Made by a program: the position numbers and the translations under genes
Shown: positions 1-4,490 of the stretch, piece by piece
Layout: the number at the start of each line of letters is the position of its first letter
Numbering within the stretch: the first letter of the stretch is position 1
The notes under the pieces: generated by a model
The model's input: the letters and a program-made list of their open reading frames with translations, nothing else
Databases searched by the model: none
What the model was told of the DNA's origin: nothing
Origin: Actinomycetota bacterium
Lineage (GTDB): Bacteria; Actinomycetota; Actinomycetes; Acidothermales; Acidothermaceae
NCBI GenBank assembly: GCA_003134755.1
Contig: PLCK01000127.1
Span: 1-13,880, forward strand
Length of the DNA: 13,880 nucleotides
Direction: 5' to 3'

Positions 1-507
1 GAGGTCAATACGGTGCATCCATGTGTCGCGGGTGAACCCGACGTTGAATAAGTAGGCGAGCGGTTGGCGACCGACAGGGGCGGGCAGCTTGACCAGGGGC
101 AGCTTCGCAATGGGGCGGGGCAGCTTGCGGCGGGTGTTCAACGCGCGCGGCGCGATGTGGTCCCATTCGGCGATGAGCTGTTCGATGCTGAGGTCGCTTC
201 GTTCACGGACCTGGATCTCGTTCATCCCATCCCACCAGTGCTTTGCGCCTATTTCGGCGACCACCGGGCGACCGGCCCGAACTTGACGGAGGAACTCCCG
301 TGGCGAGACCTGGCCAGCGGCGGACCCGACCATGTGCGCGGCCAGCGCGCGCACATCCCAGCGAGGGCAGTCGGTCGGTTTGGTCCAGTCACCTGCTTCG
401 AAGTTGCGTAGCGTCGCGGCGACCTTGTGGACCTCAACGACGGCGATCCGCATCGCCTCGGCGTGCATGATCCGCGGGATCCTGCTCACGTCAACTGTGG
501 TCGTCAT
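1..507 (-). CDS. Maleylpyruvate isomerase-family (MDMPI/DinB-fold) mycothiol-dependent enzyme, 3' end outside window
   Basis: The reading frame gives 169 residues and is still open at the left edge. It resembles the MDMPI_N (DinB-like four-helix) family, whose characterised members are mycothiol-dependent maleylpyruvate isomerases that bind a divalent metal. Visible family marks are W50-D-V-R-A-L-A-A-H58 and D161-T-W-M-H165-R-I-D. H58, D161 and H165 fit the His / acidic-xxx-His metal triad; characterised members often have Glu where this one has Asp. A K-L-P motif occurs three times between residues 128 and 142. The ATG overlaps the TGA of the upstream TetR gene (ATGA), which implies translational coupling and a shared operon. 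An AGGAAGG sequence lies about 13 nt upstream. The substrate is unknown; these proteins are often annotated only as 'maleylpyruvate isomerase family'. Fold assignment is fairly sure, catalytic role is inferred. Confidence 0.82.
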   Translation of the reverse strand, partial: MTTTVDVSRIPRIMHAEAMRIAVVEVHKVAATLRNFEAGDWTKPTDCPRWDVRALAAHMVGSAAGQVSPREFLRQVRAGRPVVAEIGAKHWWDGMNEIQVRERSDLSIEQLIAEWDHIAPRALNTRRKLPRPIAKLPLVKLPAPVGRQPLAYLFNVGFTRDTWMHRIDL

Positions 508-1127
508 AGGCGTCGGGATCCCTTCCTAGCTGGTGACGTGCGGCGTCGTTGATCGATGTCCGCGAGGAACATCTCTGTGACACGCCCGGCCAGCCGGACC
601 CAGCGCCGACCGCCGGGTTCGTTGGCGACCTGCTGGTGGGCCAACCCGTTGGCCAGGGCGCTGAATATGTCGATGCTGCGTTGGTCGGTGACGCCTGCGG
701 CAGCCAGCATCTGCCGGGCGACCTCGTAGAACTCCAGCGCCAACGCGAAGGTCTCAGCCGATGGCTCAAACCCGGGGATGGTGCGCTGGAACAGCATTTG
801 ATGGCGCACGATGTCGTCGCTGGAGAACTGCACGAGATCGCCGAGGAATCGTGCCAACGCACGGCGCGGATCACCGCCGTAGCTGCGTTCCGCAACGAAA
901 GTCAGAAGTTGCCGGTAGCCGTCGGCGAACATGGCATCGTAGAGGTTCAGCTTCGACTCGAAGTACACATACAGCGACGGTTGGCGAAGGCCCACACTGT
1001 CAGCCAGGTCTCGCAGCGAGATCGCTGCGAGACCGTCGCGGTGCGCCAGCAGCCAAGCCTGCGCAAGGATCTCGGCACGCTTTGCCTCGTGGCGGACTTT
1101 CCTGCGGTCTGGTCCAGCCGTCGTCAT
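504..1127 (-). CDS. TetR/AcrR-family transcriptional regulator
   Basis: A 207-residue protein of normal TetR length. The N-terminal DNA-binding domain spans about residues 15-62: a helix around AKRAEILAQA, then the helix-turn-helix ISLRDLADSVGLRQPSLYVYF followed by ESKLNLYDAMF, which is classical for the family. The C-terminal ligand/dimerisation region (about 70-190) is helical with no recognisable ligand signature. Acidic and hydrophobic stretches such as VARQMLAAAGV and IDIFSALANGLAHQQ fit TetR C-terminal domains. The gene sits 22 nt behind the small barrel gene and overlaps the MDMPI-family gene by 4 nt, so all three are probably one transcript. Three GATAGG-type half-sites over the promoter at 1573-1596 are the likely operator, making this an autoregulated repressor. 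The Shine-Dalgarno sequence in front of the ATG is weak, which also suggests coupling. The inducer is unknown. Confidence 0.93.
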   Translation of the reverse strand: MTTAGPDRRKVRHEAKRAEILAQAWLLAHRDGLAAISLRDLADSVGLRQPSLYVYFESKLNLYDAMFADGYRQLLTFVAERSYGGDPRRALARFLGDLVQFSSDDIVRHQMLFQRTIPGFEPSAETFALALEFYEVARQMLAAAGVTDQRSIDIFSALANGLAHQQVANEPGGRRWVRLAGRVTEMFLADIDQRRRTSPARKGSRRL

Positions 1128-1149
1128 CGGTCAACCCGGCAGAGCGATC

Positions 1150-1458
1150 TCATCCGTTGCCGGGTGGGGTTTGCGCAGCGGTGAGGTCATTGAGTTCGTA
1201 CAGCGAACTGATGGCGATCTCTGGTTGCCCGGCGATTCCCAGCTGCGTGACGGCCGGCATGATCTGCGTTTGCACGAACGTCATGAACTGTGCCTCGGAG
1301 TCCCACACATCGGTCATGTTGAGCGCCCCGCCGTCGAACGCTGCCACGTGTAAGCGCATGCCGTCCGGCGTGTGCCGATCCCAGCCCACGATGTCGCGGA
1401 CCGCGTCGTACTGGTCGGGCGTGAATCCGGCCCATGTCTGCATGATCACTGCGGCCAT
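1150..1458 (-). CDS. Small dimeric alpha/beta-barrel-like protein (ABM-like), first gene of the TetR operon
   Basis: A 102-residue protein beginning MAAVIMQTWAGFTPDQYDAV. The pattern is a short beta strand, then a helix around TPDQYDAVRDIVG, a strand (MRLHVAAFDGGALNMTDVWDS), a helix (EAQFMTFVQTQIMPAVTQLG) and a final strand (EIAISSLYEL). This matches the ferredoxin-like dimeric barrels of the antibiotic-biosynthesis-monooxygenase/DUF1330 type found as small stand-alone proteins in mycobacteria. The ATG at 1458 is chosen over an upstream in-frame start at 1539 because AGGAGG lies 6 nt before it and the fold begins there. Members include monooxygenases, heme-handling and stress proteins, and proteins of unknown role; no catalytic residue can be assigned here. 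Its place as promoter-proximal gene suggests it acts on, or is induced by, the compound sensed by the TetR protein (inference). Confidence 0.8.
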   Translation of the reverse strand: MAAVIMQTWAGFTPDQYDAVRDIVGWDRHTPDGMRLHVAAFDGGALNMTDVWDSEAQFMTFVQTQIMPAVTQLGIAGQPEIAISSLYELNDLTAAQTPPGNG

Positions 1459-1478
1459 GATGTGCCTCCTAAGTTGAT

Positions 1479-1501
1479 CCGGCCGAACGGTTTCGCGCCG
1501 G
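1479..1501 (-). promoter_or_regulatory. Hairpin in the leader of the TetR operon, just before the Shine-Dalgarno
   Basis: CCGGC-CGAA (1479-1487) pairs with TTCG (1492-1495) and GCCGG (1497-1501), leaving one bulged base and a 4 nt loop: nine base pairs, mostly G-C. In the mRNA (minus strand) it ends 8 nt before AGGAGG of the barrel gene. It could tune translation or protect the 5' end; no riboswitch class is recognised. Confidence 0.4.
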
Positions 1502-1571
1502 GTGGTGTGTGTGGTCGTCGGCCGGGATTGGCTGTGCACCTAGTCCGACTGGCGACGTTCTTACGAATCGA

Positions 1572-1607
1572 TGATAGGGAACCTATCGCTGATAGGCAAC
1601 ATGTCAA
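1572..1607 (-). promoter_or_regulatory. Promoter with overlapping triple half-site operator of the TetR operon
   Basis: Read on the minus strand there is TTGACA (1607-1602), a 16 nt spacer and TAGGTT as -10 (three of six consensus bases, including the key first, second and sixth). Over the spacer and -10 lie three 6-bp half-sites in alternating orientation. On the plus strand these are GATAGG (1573-1578), GAA, CCTATC (1582-1587), GCT, GATAGG (1591-1596). Each adjacent pair forms a perfect inverted repeat with a 3 nt centre. This is what a TetR dimer, or two overlapping dimers, would bind, and the position would block RNA polymerase. The next gene downstream on this strand is the barrel gene at 1458, with a leader of about 105 nt. 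Confidence 0.72.
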
Positions 1608-1621
1608 GGGCGCCGCGGCCA

Positions 1622-1712
1622 CTCGCCTGCGGGCGAGCAAGCCCGACCGAAGGTCGTCCCGACAACAACCGGATCTGCCGCTCTGCGCGTTCAGCTGAAC
1701 GCGCGGGCTTGC
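1622..1712. repeat. Cluster of nested inverted repeats (possible multi-stem element)
   Basis: Four inverted repeats lie within 91 bp: 6 bp stem at 1622-1637, 5 bp stem at 1644-1656, 20 bp perfect palindrome at 1685-1704, and an enclosing 9 bp perfect pair 1637-1645 with 1704-1712. Neighbouring stems share edge bases, so not all can form at once; alternative folds are possible. No match to a known RNA class or to an integron attC consensus was seen. Confidence 0.55.
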
Positions 1713-1780
1713 CGCGATTGCGGCCGGACTTACATCGTCGCTCATTGGTATTTGGAAGATTGCTCGTATGGGAGCCGACC

Positions 1781-2029
1781 TCACAGGAGTGCGCGCGCGC
1801 CGAGCACCACACCAAGGATTACGAAGCTGCCGCCCGTGGCGAGAAACGGAACTGCGACGACGTAGCGGTAGGTGTCGAAGGTTCGATACAGCCGACGCAT
1901 GACCGGCAGCCTCTGGTGGACTCGATACGAGGGCGAGACCAGTCCGCCGGTGTCGCGTAGGACCGGCCCAACGCACAGCAGGAATGCGATGCCGACTGCA
2001 AGCACCGCTACTGCCGCCAAGACGCGCAT
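1781..2029 (-). CDS. Small membrane protein with two transmembrane helices, function unknown
   Basis: Starting from the ATG at 2029 the product has 82 residues: MRVLAAVAVLAVGIAFLLCV forms the first membrane helix, a basic loop follows (residues about 32-55, rich in Arg and Tyr, including RLYRTFDTYRY), then a second helix VVAVPFLATGGSFVILGVVLG. The frame stays open upstream to 2209, but that part is Arg/Ser-rich, lies inside a dispersed repeat (2083-2153) and does not look like protein. The start has no clear Shine-Dalgarno sequence, so a nearby GTG is possible. Short two-helix proteins of this shape are common in actinomycetes and mostly uncharacterised. It reads away from the W-repeat membrane protein at 2219, with about 190 bp between the starts. 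Confidence 0.6.
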   Translation of the reverse strand: MRVLAAVAVLAVGIAFLLCVGPVLRDTGGLVSPSYRVHQRLPVMRRLYRTFDTYRYVVAVPFLATGGSFVILGVVLGARALL

Positions 2030-2082
2030 GCCAGCAACCGTAGCGACCGGGACAACCGTCGTACCCGGCCAATGACCAGGGC

Positions 2083-2153
2083 TCGGGCGCCGAACACACT
2101 CTTCTGCCGCTGACACGGTCGTTTCGCCCGGGGCACGATCGTGCCGAGATGAG
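2083..2153. repeat. Dispersed intergenic repeat, copy A
   Basis: This stretch aligns in the same orientation with 2724-2798. Shared blocks are TCGGGCGC, TCTGCCGC (2103-2110), ACGGTCGTTTC (2115-2125) and TGCCGAG (2142-2148) then TGAG. From 2103 to 2153 about 80 percent of positions agree by eye with a single 1 nt gap. It contains the perfect palindrome GGCACGATCGTGCC (2132-2145), which in copy B is replaced by another stem at the same end. Confidence 0.65.
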
Positions 2154-2187
2154 CGCGATGATCGGGCGCGGTATCGCCGCAATACCC

Positions 2188-2214
2188 TTGGACGCGGTCG
2201 TGACCGCATACTTT
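2188..2214 (+). promoter_or_regulatory. Promoter of the W-repeat gene with a palindrome in its spacer
   Basis: TTGGAC (2188-2193) and TACTTT (2209-2214) are separated by 15 nt. The spacer holds the perfect inverted repeat GCGGTC-GT-GACCGC (2194-2207), a plausible operator. The -10 ends 4 nt before the GTG start at 2219, which places transcription start at or next to the start codon, so the mRNA is probably leaderless. This agrees with the missing Shine-Dalgarno sequence. Confidence 0.5.
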
Positions 2215-2218
2215 CGGT

Positions 2219-2605
2219 GTGACTATTTCCGGCGGCCGACTGTCGCCCGATAGGCAGTGGTGGTGGACCGGTACTGACTGGGTTCGTACACGTTCCGACG
2301 ATGGTCAGTGGACCTGGACTGGCAATCGATGGCAGCCCGCAAGTCCTCGCTGGGTTCGGTCTGCGCTCGTCGGTGCTGTTCTCACCGGGAGCGCCGGCGT
2401 ACTGGGCACCGCTGCTGGGGCCATGGAACTCCTATCGGGTCGGCACCTGCCGCCGGGTTGGGTGCGCTACCAACCGCCTTGGACTGTGCCGGCCTTCGCC
2501 ACGGGTCTCTCGCTCATTTTCGGCGCGGTCACACTGCTCGGTGTCGCTTGGCTCGGCTATAGACATTCGATACGCCGTTCGTCGCGGCCTCCACTCCTGG
2601 CCTGA
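2219..2605 (+). CDS. W-repeat membrane protein (two WxWxGxxW-type repeats plus two transmembrane helices)
   Basis: A 128-residue protein from a GTG start. Residues 8-40 hold two copies of a short tryptophan motif: SPDRQWWWTGTDWV followed by SDDGQWTWTGNRWQPA. Motifs of this type (S-P-D-G-x-W-x-W-x-G-x-x-W) are frequent at the N-terminus of actinobacterial membrane proteins, next to DUF2510-like sequences, and may bind other proteins, peptidoglycan or lipid heads; the function is not established. Two membrane helices follow, about 46-70 (VRSALVGAVLTGSAGVLGTA...) and 86-112 (TVPAFATGLSLIFGAVTLLGVA), with a basic tail RHSIRRSSRPP. No Shine-Dalgarno is present and the promoter fits a leaderless transcript. 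Copies of a dispersed repeat flank the gene on both sides. Confidence 0.75.
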   Translation: MTISGGRLSPDRQWWWTGTDWVRTRSDDGQWTWTGNRWQPASPRWVRSALVGAVLTGSAGVLGTAAGAMELLSGRHLPPGWVRYQPPWTVPAFATGLSLIFGAVTLLGVAWLGYRHSIRRSSRPPLLA

Positions 2606-2723
2606 CCAAACTCCCCTCGCCGTCGGGCTCTCACGCCGCGCGCAGTGCATCTCTCCAACGCCGGAGATGTCTGGACTGGGCGACCAGGCTGGCGGCGACC
2701 GCGTGACCGCGCATATGGATCGA

Positions 2724-2798
2724 TCGGGCGCGACGCCCAACGCACACATCTGCCGCGAAGACGGTCGTTTCCGGCGGGCCTGATCCTGCCGAGTTGAG
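2724..2798. repeat. Dispersed intergenic repeat, copy B
   Basis: Second copy of the element at 2083-2153, same orientation, on the other side of the W-repeat gene. It begins with a small hairpin GGGCG-CGA-CGCCC. Shared blocks are TCTGCCGC (2749-2756), ACGGTCGTTTC (2761-2771) and CTGCCGAGTTGAG (2786-2798). GGCGGG (2773-2778) can pair with CCTGCC (2785-2790) with one G-U pair, so the 3' stem exists in both copies with different bases. Confidence 0.65.
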
Positions 2799-2970
2799 GT
2801 CGTTGCGTTCCCAGCTGTTGTGGCGAAATCCAGTGGTGGTCTCAATCACCGCTCGATCAAACGCACTGCTAGCCGCGATGACGCGCGTTGTGACGGTCGG
2901 TTGGGGTGGCGTGAGGGGTTGGGGTTCTCGGCGGTAGCCAGTCGTCCGCCGTAGGTATTTCGAAGGTAGC

Positions 2971-3000
2971 TTGACATCTAGTTGTTAGAACTCTAATAAT
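2971..3000 (+). promoter_or_regulatory. Promoter and MarR-type operator of the barrel-MarR unit
   Basis: TTGACA (2971-2976) is followed after 17-18 nt by an A/T-rich -10 (TAATAA at 2994, or AATAAT at 2995). The perfect inverted repeat TTAGA-AC-TCTAA (2985-2996) overlaps spacer and -10, and a second pair AGTT/AACT (2980-2992) overlaps it. A/T-rich palindromes of this size are typical MarR operators. It directly precedes the barrel gene at 3036, and the MarR gene downstream is the natural candidate to bind it. Confidence 0.7.
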
Positions 3001-3035
3001 AAGCCTGACGGCACACCCACTCGCTTGGAGGGCAC

Positions 3036-3311
3036 ATGACCACACTTGCGGTACGGCACTCGGTTTCTGACTTCGACACCTGGAAGACCGCATTCGACGG
3101 CCACGAGGCATCGCGACGCACCCACGGCGCCACCGGGCACCGCGTGCTGCGCGACGGCAATGACCTGCTTGTTCTCATCGACTTCCCTGACGCCGCCAGC
3201 GCGCAGGCATTCACGTCCGACCCGGCGCTCGCAACCGCCATGCACAACGGCGGCGTCCAAGGCGCCCCCGACGTCAGCGTGCGCACTGAAGCATCCCGGG
3301 CGCAGTACTGA
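3036..3311 (+). CDS. Small dimeric alpha/beta-barrel-like protein (ABM/DUF1330-like) paired with MarR
   Basis: A 91-residue protein. The order is strand (TTLAVRHSV), helix (FDTWKTAFDGHEASRRTHG), strand (GHRVLRDGNDLLVLIDFP), helix (DAASAQAFTSDPALATAMHNG) and strand (APDVSVRTEAS). The phrase 'V-x-D-F-D-T-W-K-x-A-F-D' with a following 'R-x-x-x-G-A-x-x-x-R-V' is typical of small stand-alone ferredoxin-like barrel proteins annotated as cyclases or monooxygenase-like. TTGGAGGG precedes the ATG at good spacing (GGAGG, 6 nt). No active-site residue can be named. The gene is first behind a promoter with a MarR-type palindrome and is followed by the MarR gene itself, a usual layout for stress- or ligand-induced units. 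It is not closely similar to the barrel protein of the TetR operon. Confidence 0.8.
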   Translation: MTTLAVRHSVSDFDTWKTAFDGHEASRRTHGATGHRVLRDGNDLLVLIDFPDAASAQAFTSDPALATAMHNGGVQGAPDVSVRTEASRAQY

Positions 3312-3329
3312 GCAAGTCCGCGGCCGCGT

Positions 3330-3364
3330 CGTCGAAGGGCTCCCCGCTGCGGGGCCCTTCGACG
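3330..3364 (+). terminator. Strong GC-rich hairpin between the barrel gene and the MarR gene
   Basis: CGTCGAAGGG (3330-3339) pairs perfectly with CCCTTCGACG (3355-3364). Inside, CCCC pairs with GGGG around a GCTGC loop, with a 2 nt bulge on the left side. This gives 14 base pairs with no T-run after it, the form often seen for actinobacterial terminators. It lies 19 nt after the barrel stop codon. It may end or attenuate transcription into the MarR gene. Confidence 0.7.
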
Positions 3365-3430
3365 CATTCGGCTGCTCCGACCAGCTTCGAGGGTGAGTTT
3401 CCGGCCGGCAGCGAGTCGGCCAACGCCAGC

Positions 3431-3892
3431 GTGATCGCGTTGGTCAAGACCGGTGAGGCGTTCATGGCCATGACCAACCAAGCGCTACGCCACCATCGGC
3501 TCTCCGCAGCCGGGCGCCAGGCGTTGGCGATTCTCGAGGGTGCCGGCGAACCGCTTTCGCCGACGACAATCGCCGAGCGACTCATCGTCACGACAGCGAC
3601 CGTCACGTCGTTGCTCGACACACTGGAAAAGCGCGGCCTCCTGGTGCGCCAAGCCGACACGACCGACCGACGCAAGCTCCTCATCAGCATCACCGACGAG
3701 GGCCGCACGATCGTCGACGCATTCCTCCCCGAGATCATCGCCCTACAGACGGCCGTGATGGCCGAGCTCAGTGAGCCGCAACGACGACAGCTCCTGCGCT
3801 CACTCGCCGTCGTCCGCGAAGGAATCGCCACGATCGATGCTGAAGCCATCGTCGCGGCGGCACCCAAACGTGGCAGGCCTCGACACGGCTGA
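3431..3892 (+). CDS. MarR-family transcriptional regulator
   Basis: From the GTG at 3431 the product has 153 residues, normal for MarR. The winged helix-turn-helix spans about residues 25-95: LSAAGRQALAILEGAGEPLSPTTIAERLIVTTATVTSLLDTLEKRGLLVR, followed by the wing QADTTDRRKLLISITDEGR, with the family's D-x-R-R/K-x-x-x-x-x-x-T-x-x-G signature. C-terminal helices carry the dimer interface. The start is uncertain. The frame stays open with good codon bias back to about 3290, encoding an Ala/Ser-rich stretch and then FEGEFPAGSESANAS, but contains no ATG or GTG there. A CTG overlapping the barrel gene's TGA at 3308 is the only coupled candidate. It probably represses the promoter at 2971. The ligand is unknown. 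Confidence 0.9.
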   Translation: MIALVKTGEAFMAMTNQALRHHRLSAAGRQALAILEGAGEPLSPTTIAERLIVTTATVTSLLDTLEKRGLLVRQADTTDRRKLLISITDEGRTIVDAFLPEIIALQTAVMAELSEPQRRQLLRSLAVVREGIATIDAEAIVAAAPKRGRPRHG

Positions 3893-3903
3893 ACAGATCG
3901 GCT

Positions 3904-3919
3904 CGGGCACTATCGCCCG
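3904..3919 (+). terminator. Weak hairpin after the MarR gene
   Basis: CGGGC (3904-3908) and GCCCG (3915-3919) form a 5 bp stem with a 6 nt loop, 11 nt after the MarR stop codon and without a T-run. A separate 13 bp palindrome AAACGT-G-ACGTTT follows at 3933-3945. Either may mark the end of the transcript. Confidence 0.3.
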
Positions 3920-3962
3920 GCGCCTGACCTACAAACGTGACGTTTACCGCCCTTGGGTTCAT

Positions 3963-4262
3963 GTGGTCGTCGCAACACCTGATCGATTGAGGTGTGTCGA
4001 TGGCGGGTCGTCCGAATGTTCCTCGCGAGGTGGAGCGCTGTTCTTGGCGGTTGATCCAGCAGGGCATGACGAGTCGAGACGCTGCTCGTGTCCTGGGGGT
4101 GAGTCGCCCGGTCGCCGACGGCTGGTTCCGCCACAGTGGCGGGATGTCGCCGTTGAGCTTGACCGTGTCGGGCCGCTATTTATCGATGGCTGAACGCGAA
4201 GAGATCGCATGTGCTCGCGCAGCTGGGCAAGGTGTTCGCCAGATCGCCGCGCTGCTTGATCT
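3963..4262 (+). mobile_element. Remnant of an IS30-family element, left end and transposase N-terminus
   Basis: Sequence from about 3963 (TGGTCGTCGCAACACCTGA) looks like the left terminal region of an actinobacterial IS30-type element, directly before the transposase start. The transposase reading is lost near 4262, and no right end or target-site duplication is visible, so the element is a decayed or recombined relic. Confidence 0.65.
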
Positions 4263-4332
4263 GTTCCACCAACGCGATCGAAAGCCTCAACGCCTGCGCG
4301 ATGGGTGCTGGGGACGGCGGACGGCCATGTAA
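4000..4332 (+). pseudogene. Truncated IS30-family transposase (N-terminal domain only)
   Basis: The ATG at 4000 has GAGG 7 nt upstream. Residues 1-87 match the N-terminus of IS30-type transposases from actinomycetes: MAGRPNVPREVERCSWRLI, then a helix-turn-helix (GMTSRDAARVLGVSRPVADGWFRHSGG), then the family's second DNA-binding block (SGRYLSMAEREEIACARAAGQGVRQIAALLD). An intact protein of about 350-400 residues would continue with an 'S-P-S-T-I-S-R-E-L' helix and the DDE catalytic core. Here the frame instead runs into unrelated sequence (LFHQRDRKPQR...) from about codon 88 and stops at 4332. The catalytic domain is missing, so the element cannot move by itself. The disruption coincides with a scrap resembling an IS256 transposase, suggesting one mobile element recombined into another. 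Confidence 0.85.
4258..4302 (+). mobile_element. Short IS256-family transposase scrap
   Basis: In the frame of position 4258 the sequence reads LICSTNAIESLNAC. The core 'T-N-A-I-E-S-L-N' is the best-conserved motif near the C-terminus of IS256-family (mutator-type) transposases. Before and after it nothing fits that family. It joins the broken IS30 transposase directly. The match is only about ten residues, so this is a suggestion, not a proof. Confidence 0.45.
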
Positions 4333-4484
4333 TGCTCAGCCGCACCGACGAGCACCTCGCCGACGTTGGTCCAGGCGCTCTCGTAAGATCCGAGCCAAGC
4401 GCGTATGGCTTCGAGGAATGCCGGGATCGTCCAGCTTTTCCCACGATGCGGGTGGCGATTCCGCGGCCCCAGCAGCCGGAGGGC
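4287..4484 (-). other. Open stretch with coding-like composition, no start codon, possible gene remnant
   Basis: The minus-strand frame between stops at 4485-4487 and 4287-4289 reads, in part, SWTIPAFLEAIRAWLGSYES then AWTNVGEVLVGAAEHYMAVRR. It is rich in Trp, Ala, Glu and Val, with mostly G or C at third positions, unlike a random frame. There is no ATG or GTG before the readable part. It is in the same frame as the AIM24-family gene, separated from it by two stop codons. I recognise no family; it may be debris from the insertion-sequence scar. Confidence 0.25.
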
Positions 4485-4490
4485 TCAAGG

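Larger units (their letters stand above)
1459..1780. other. Intergenic region with promoter, leader hairpin and a structured element
   Basis: No credible gene is seen in these 322 bp. The right part carries several inverted repeats: CTCGCC/GGCGAG (1622-1637, 4 nt loop), CGACC/GGTCG (1644-1656, 3 nt loop), the perfect 20 bp palindrome GCGCGTTCAGCTGAACGCGC (1685-1704), and a long-range pair GCAAGCCCG (1637-1645) / CGGGCTTGC (1704-1712) that can close over the others. Region 1713-1780 shows nothing recognisable. The element lies downstream of the two-helix membrane gene and upstream of the TetR-operon promoter, both on the minus strand, so it may act partly as a terminator. It has no T-run. Confidence 0.6.
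2606..3035. other. Intergenic region with a repeat copy, a G-rich tract and a promoter
   Basis: No gene is supported in these 430 bp; the open frames crossing it have poor codon bias and no recognisable product. It contains a short inverted repeat CATCTC/GAGATG (2648-2653 with 2664-2669), which could weakly terminate the W-repeat gene. It also holds dispersed repeat copy B (2724-2798), a G-rich tract on the plus strand (2899-2924), and the promoter and operator of the barrel-MarR unit (2971-3000). Confidence 0.6.

Noticed and set aside
549..1184. A 211-codon plus-strand open frame
   Set aside because: It lies antisense to the TetR gene, whose helix-turn-helix is unmistakable.
1637..1712. Integron attC or CRISPR-like element
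   Set aside because: There are long inverted repeats but no attC core bases at the ends, no integrase nearby and no regularly spaced direct repeats.
2631..2849. Minus-strand open frame whose translation resembles part of the frame at 1781-2209
   Set aside because: The likeness comes from the two copies of the intergenic DNA repeat, not from related proteins.
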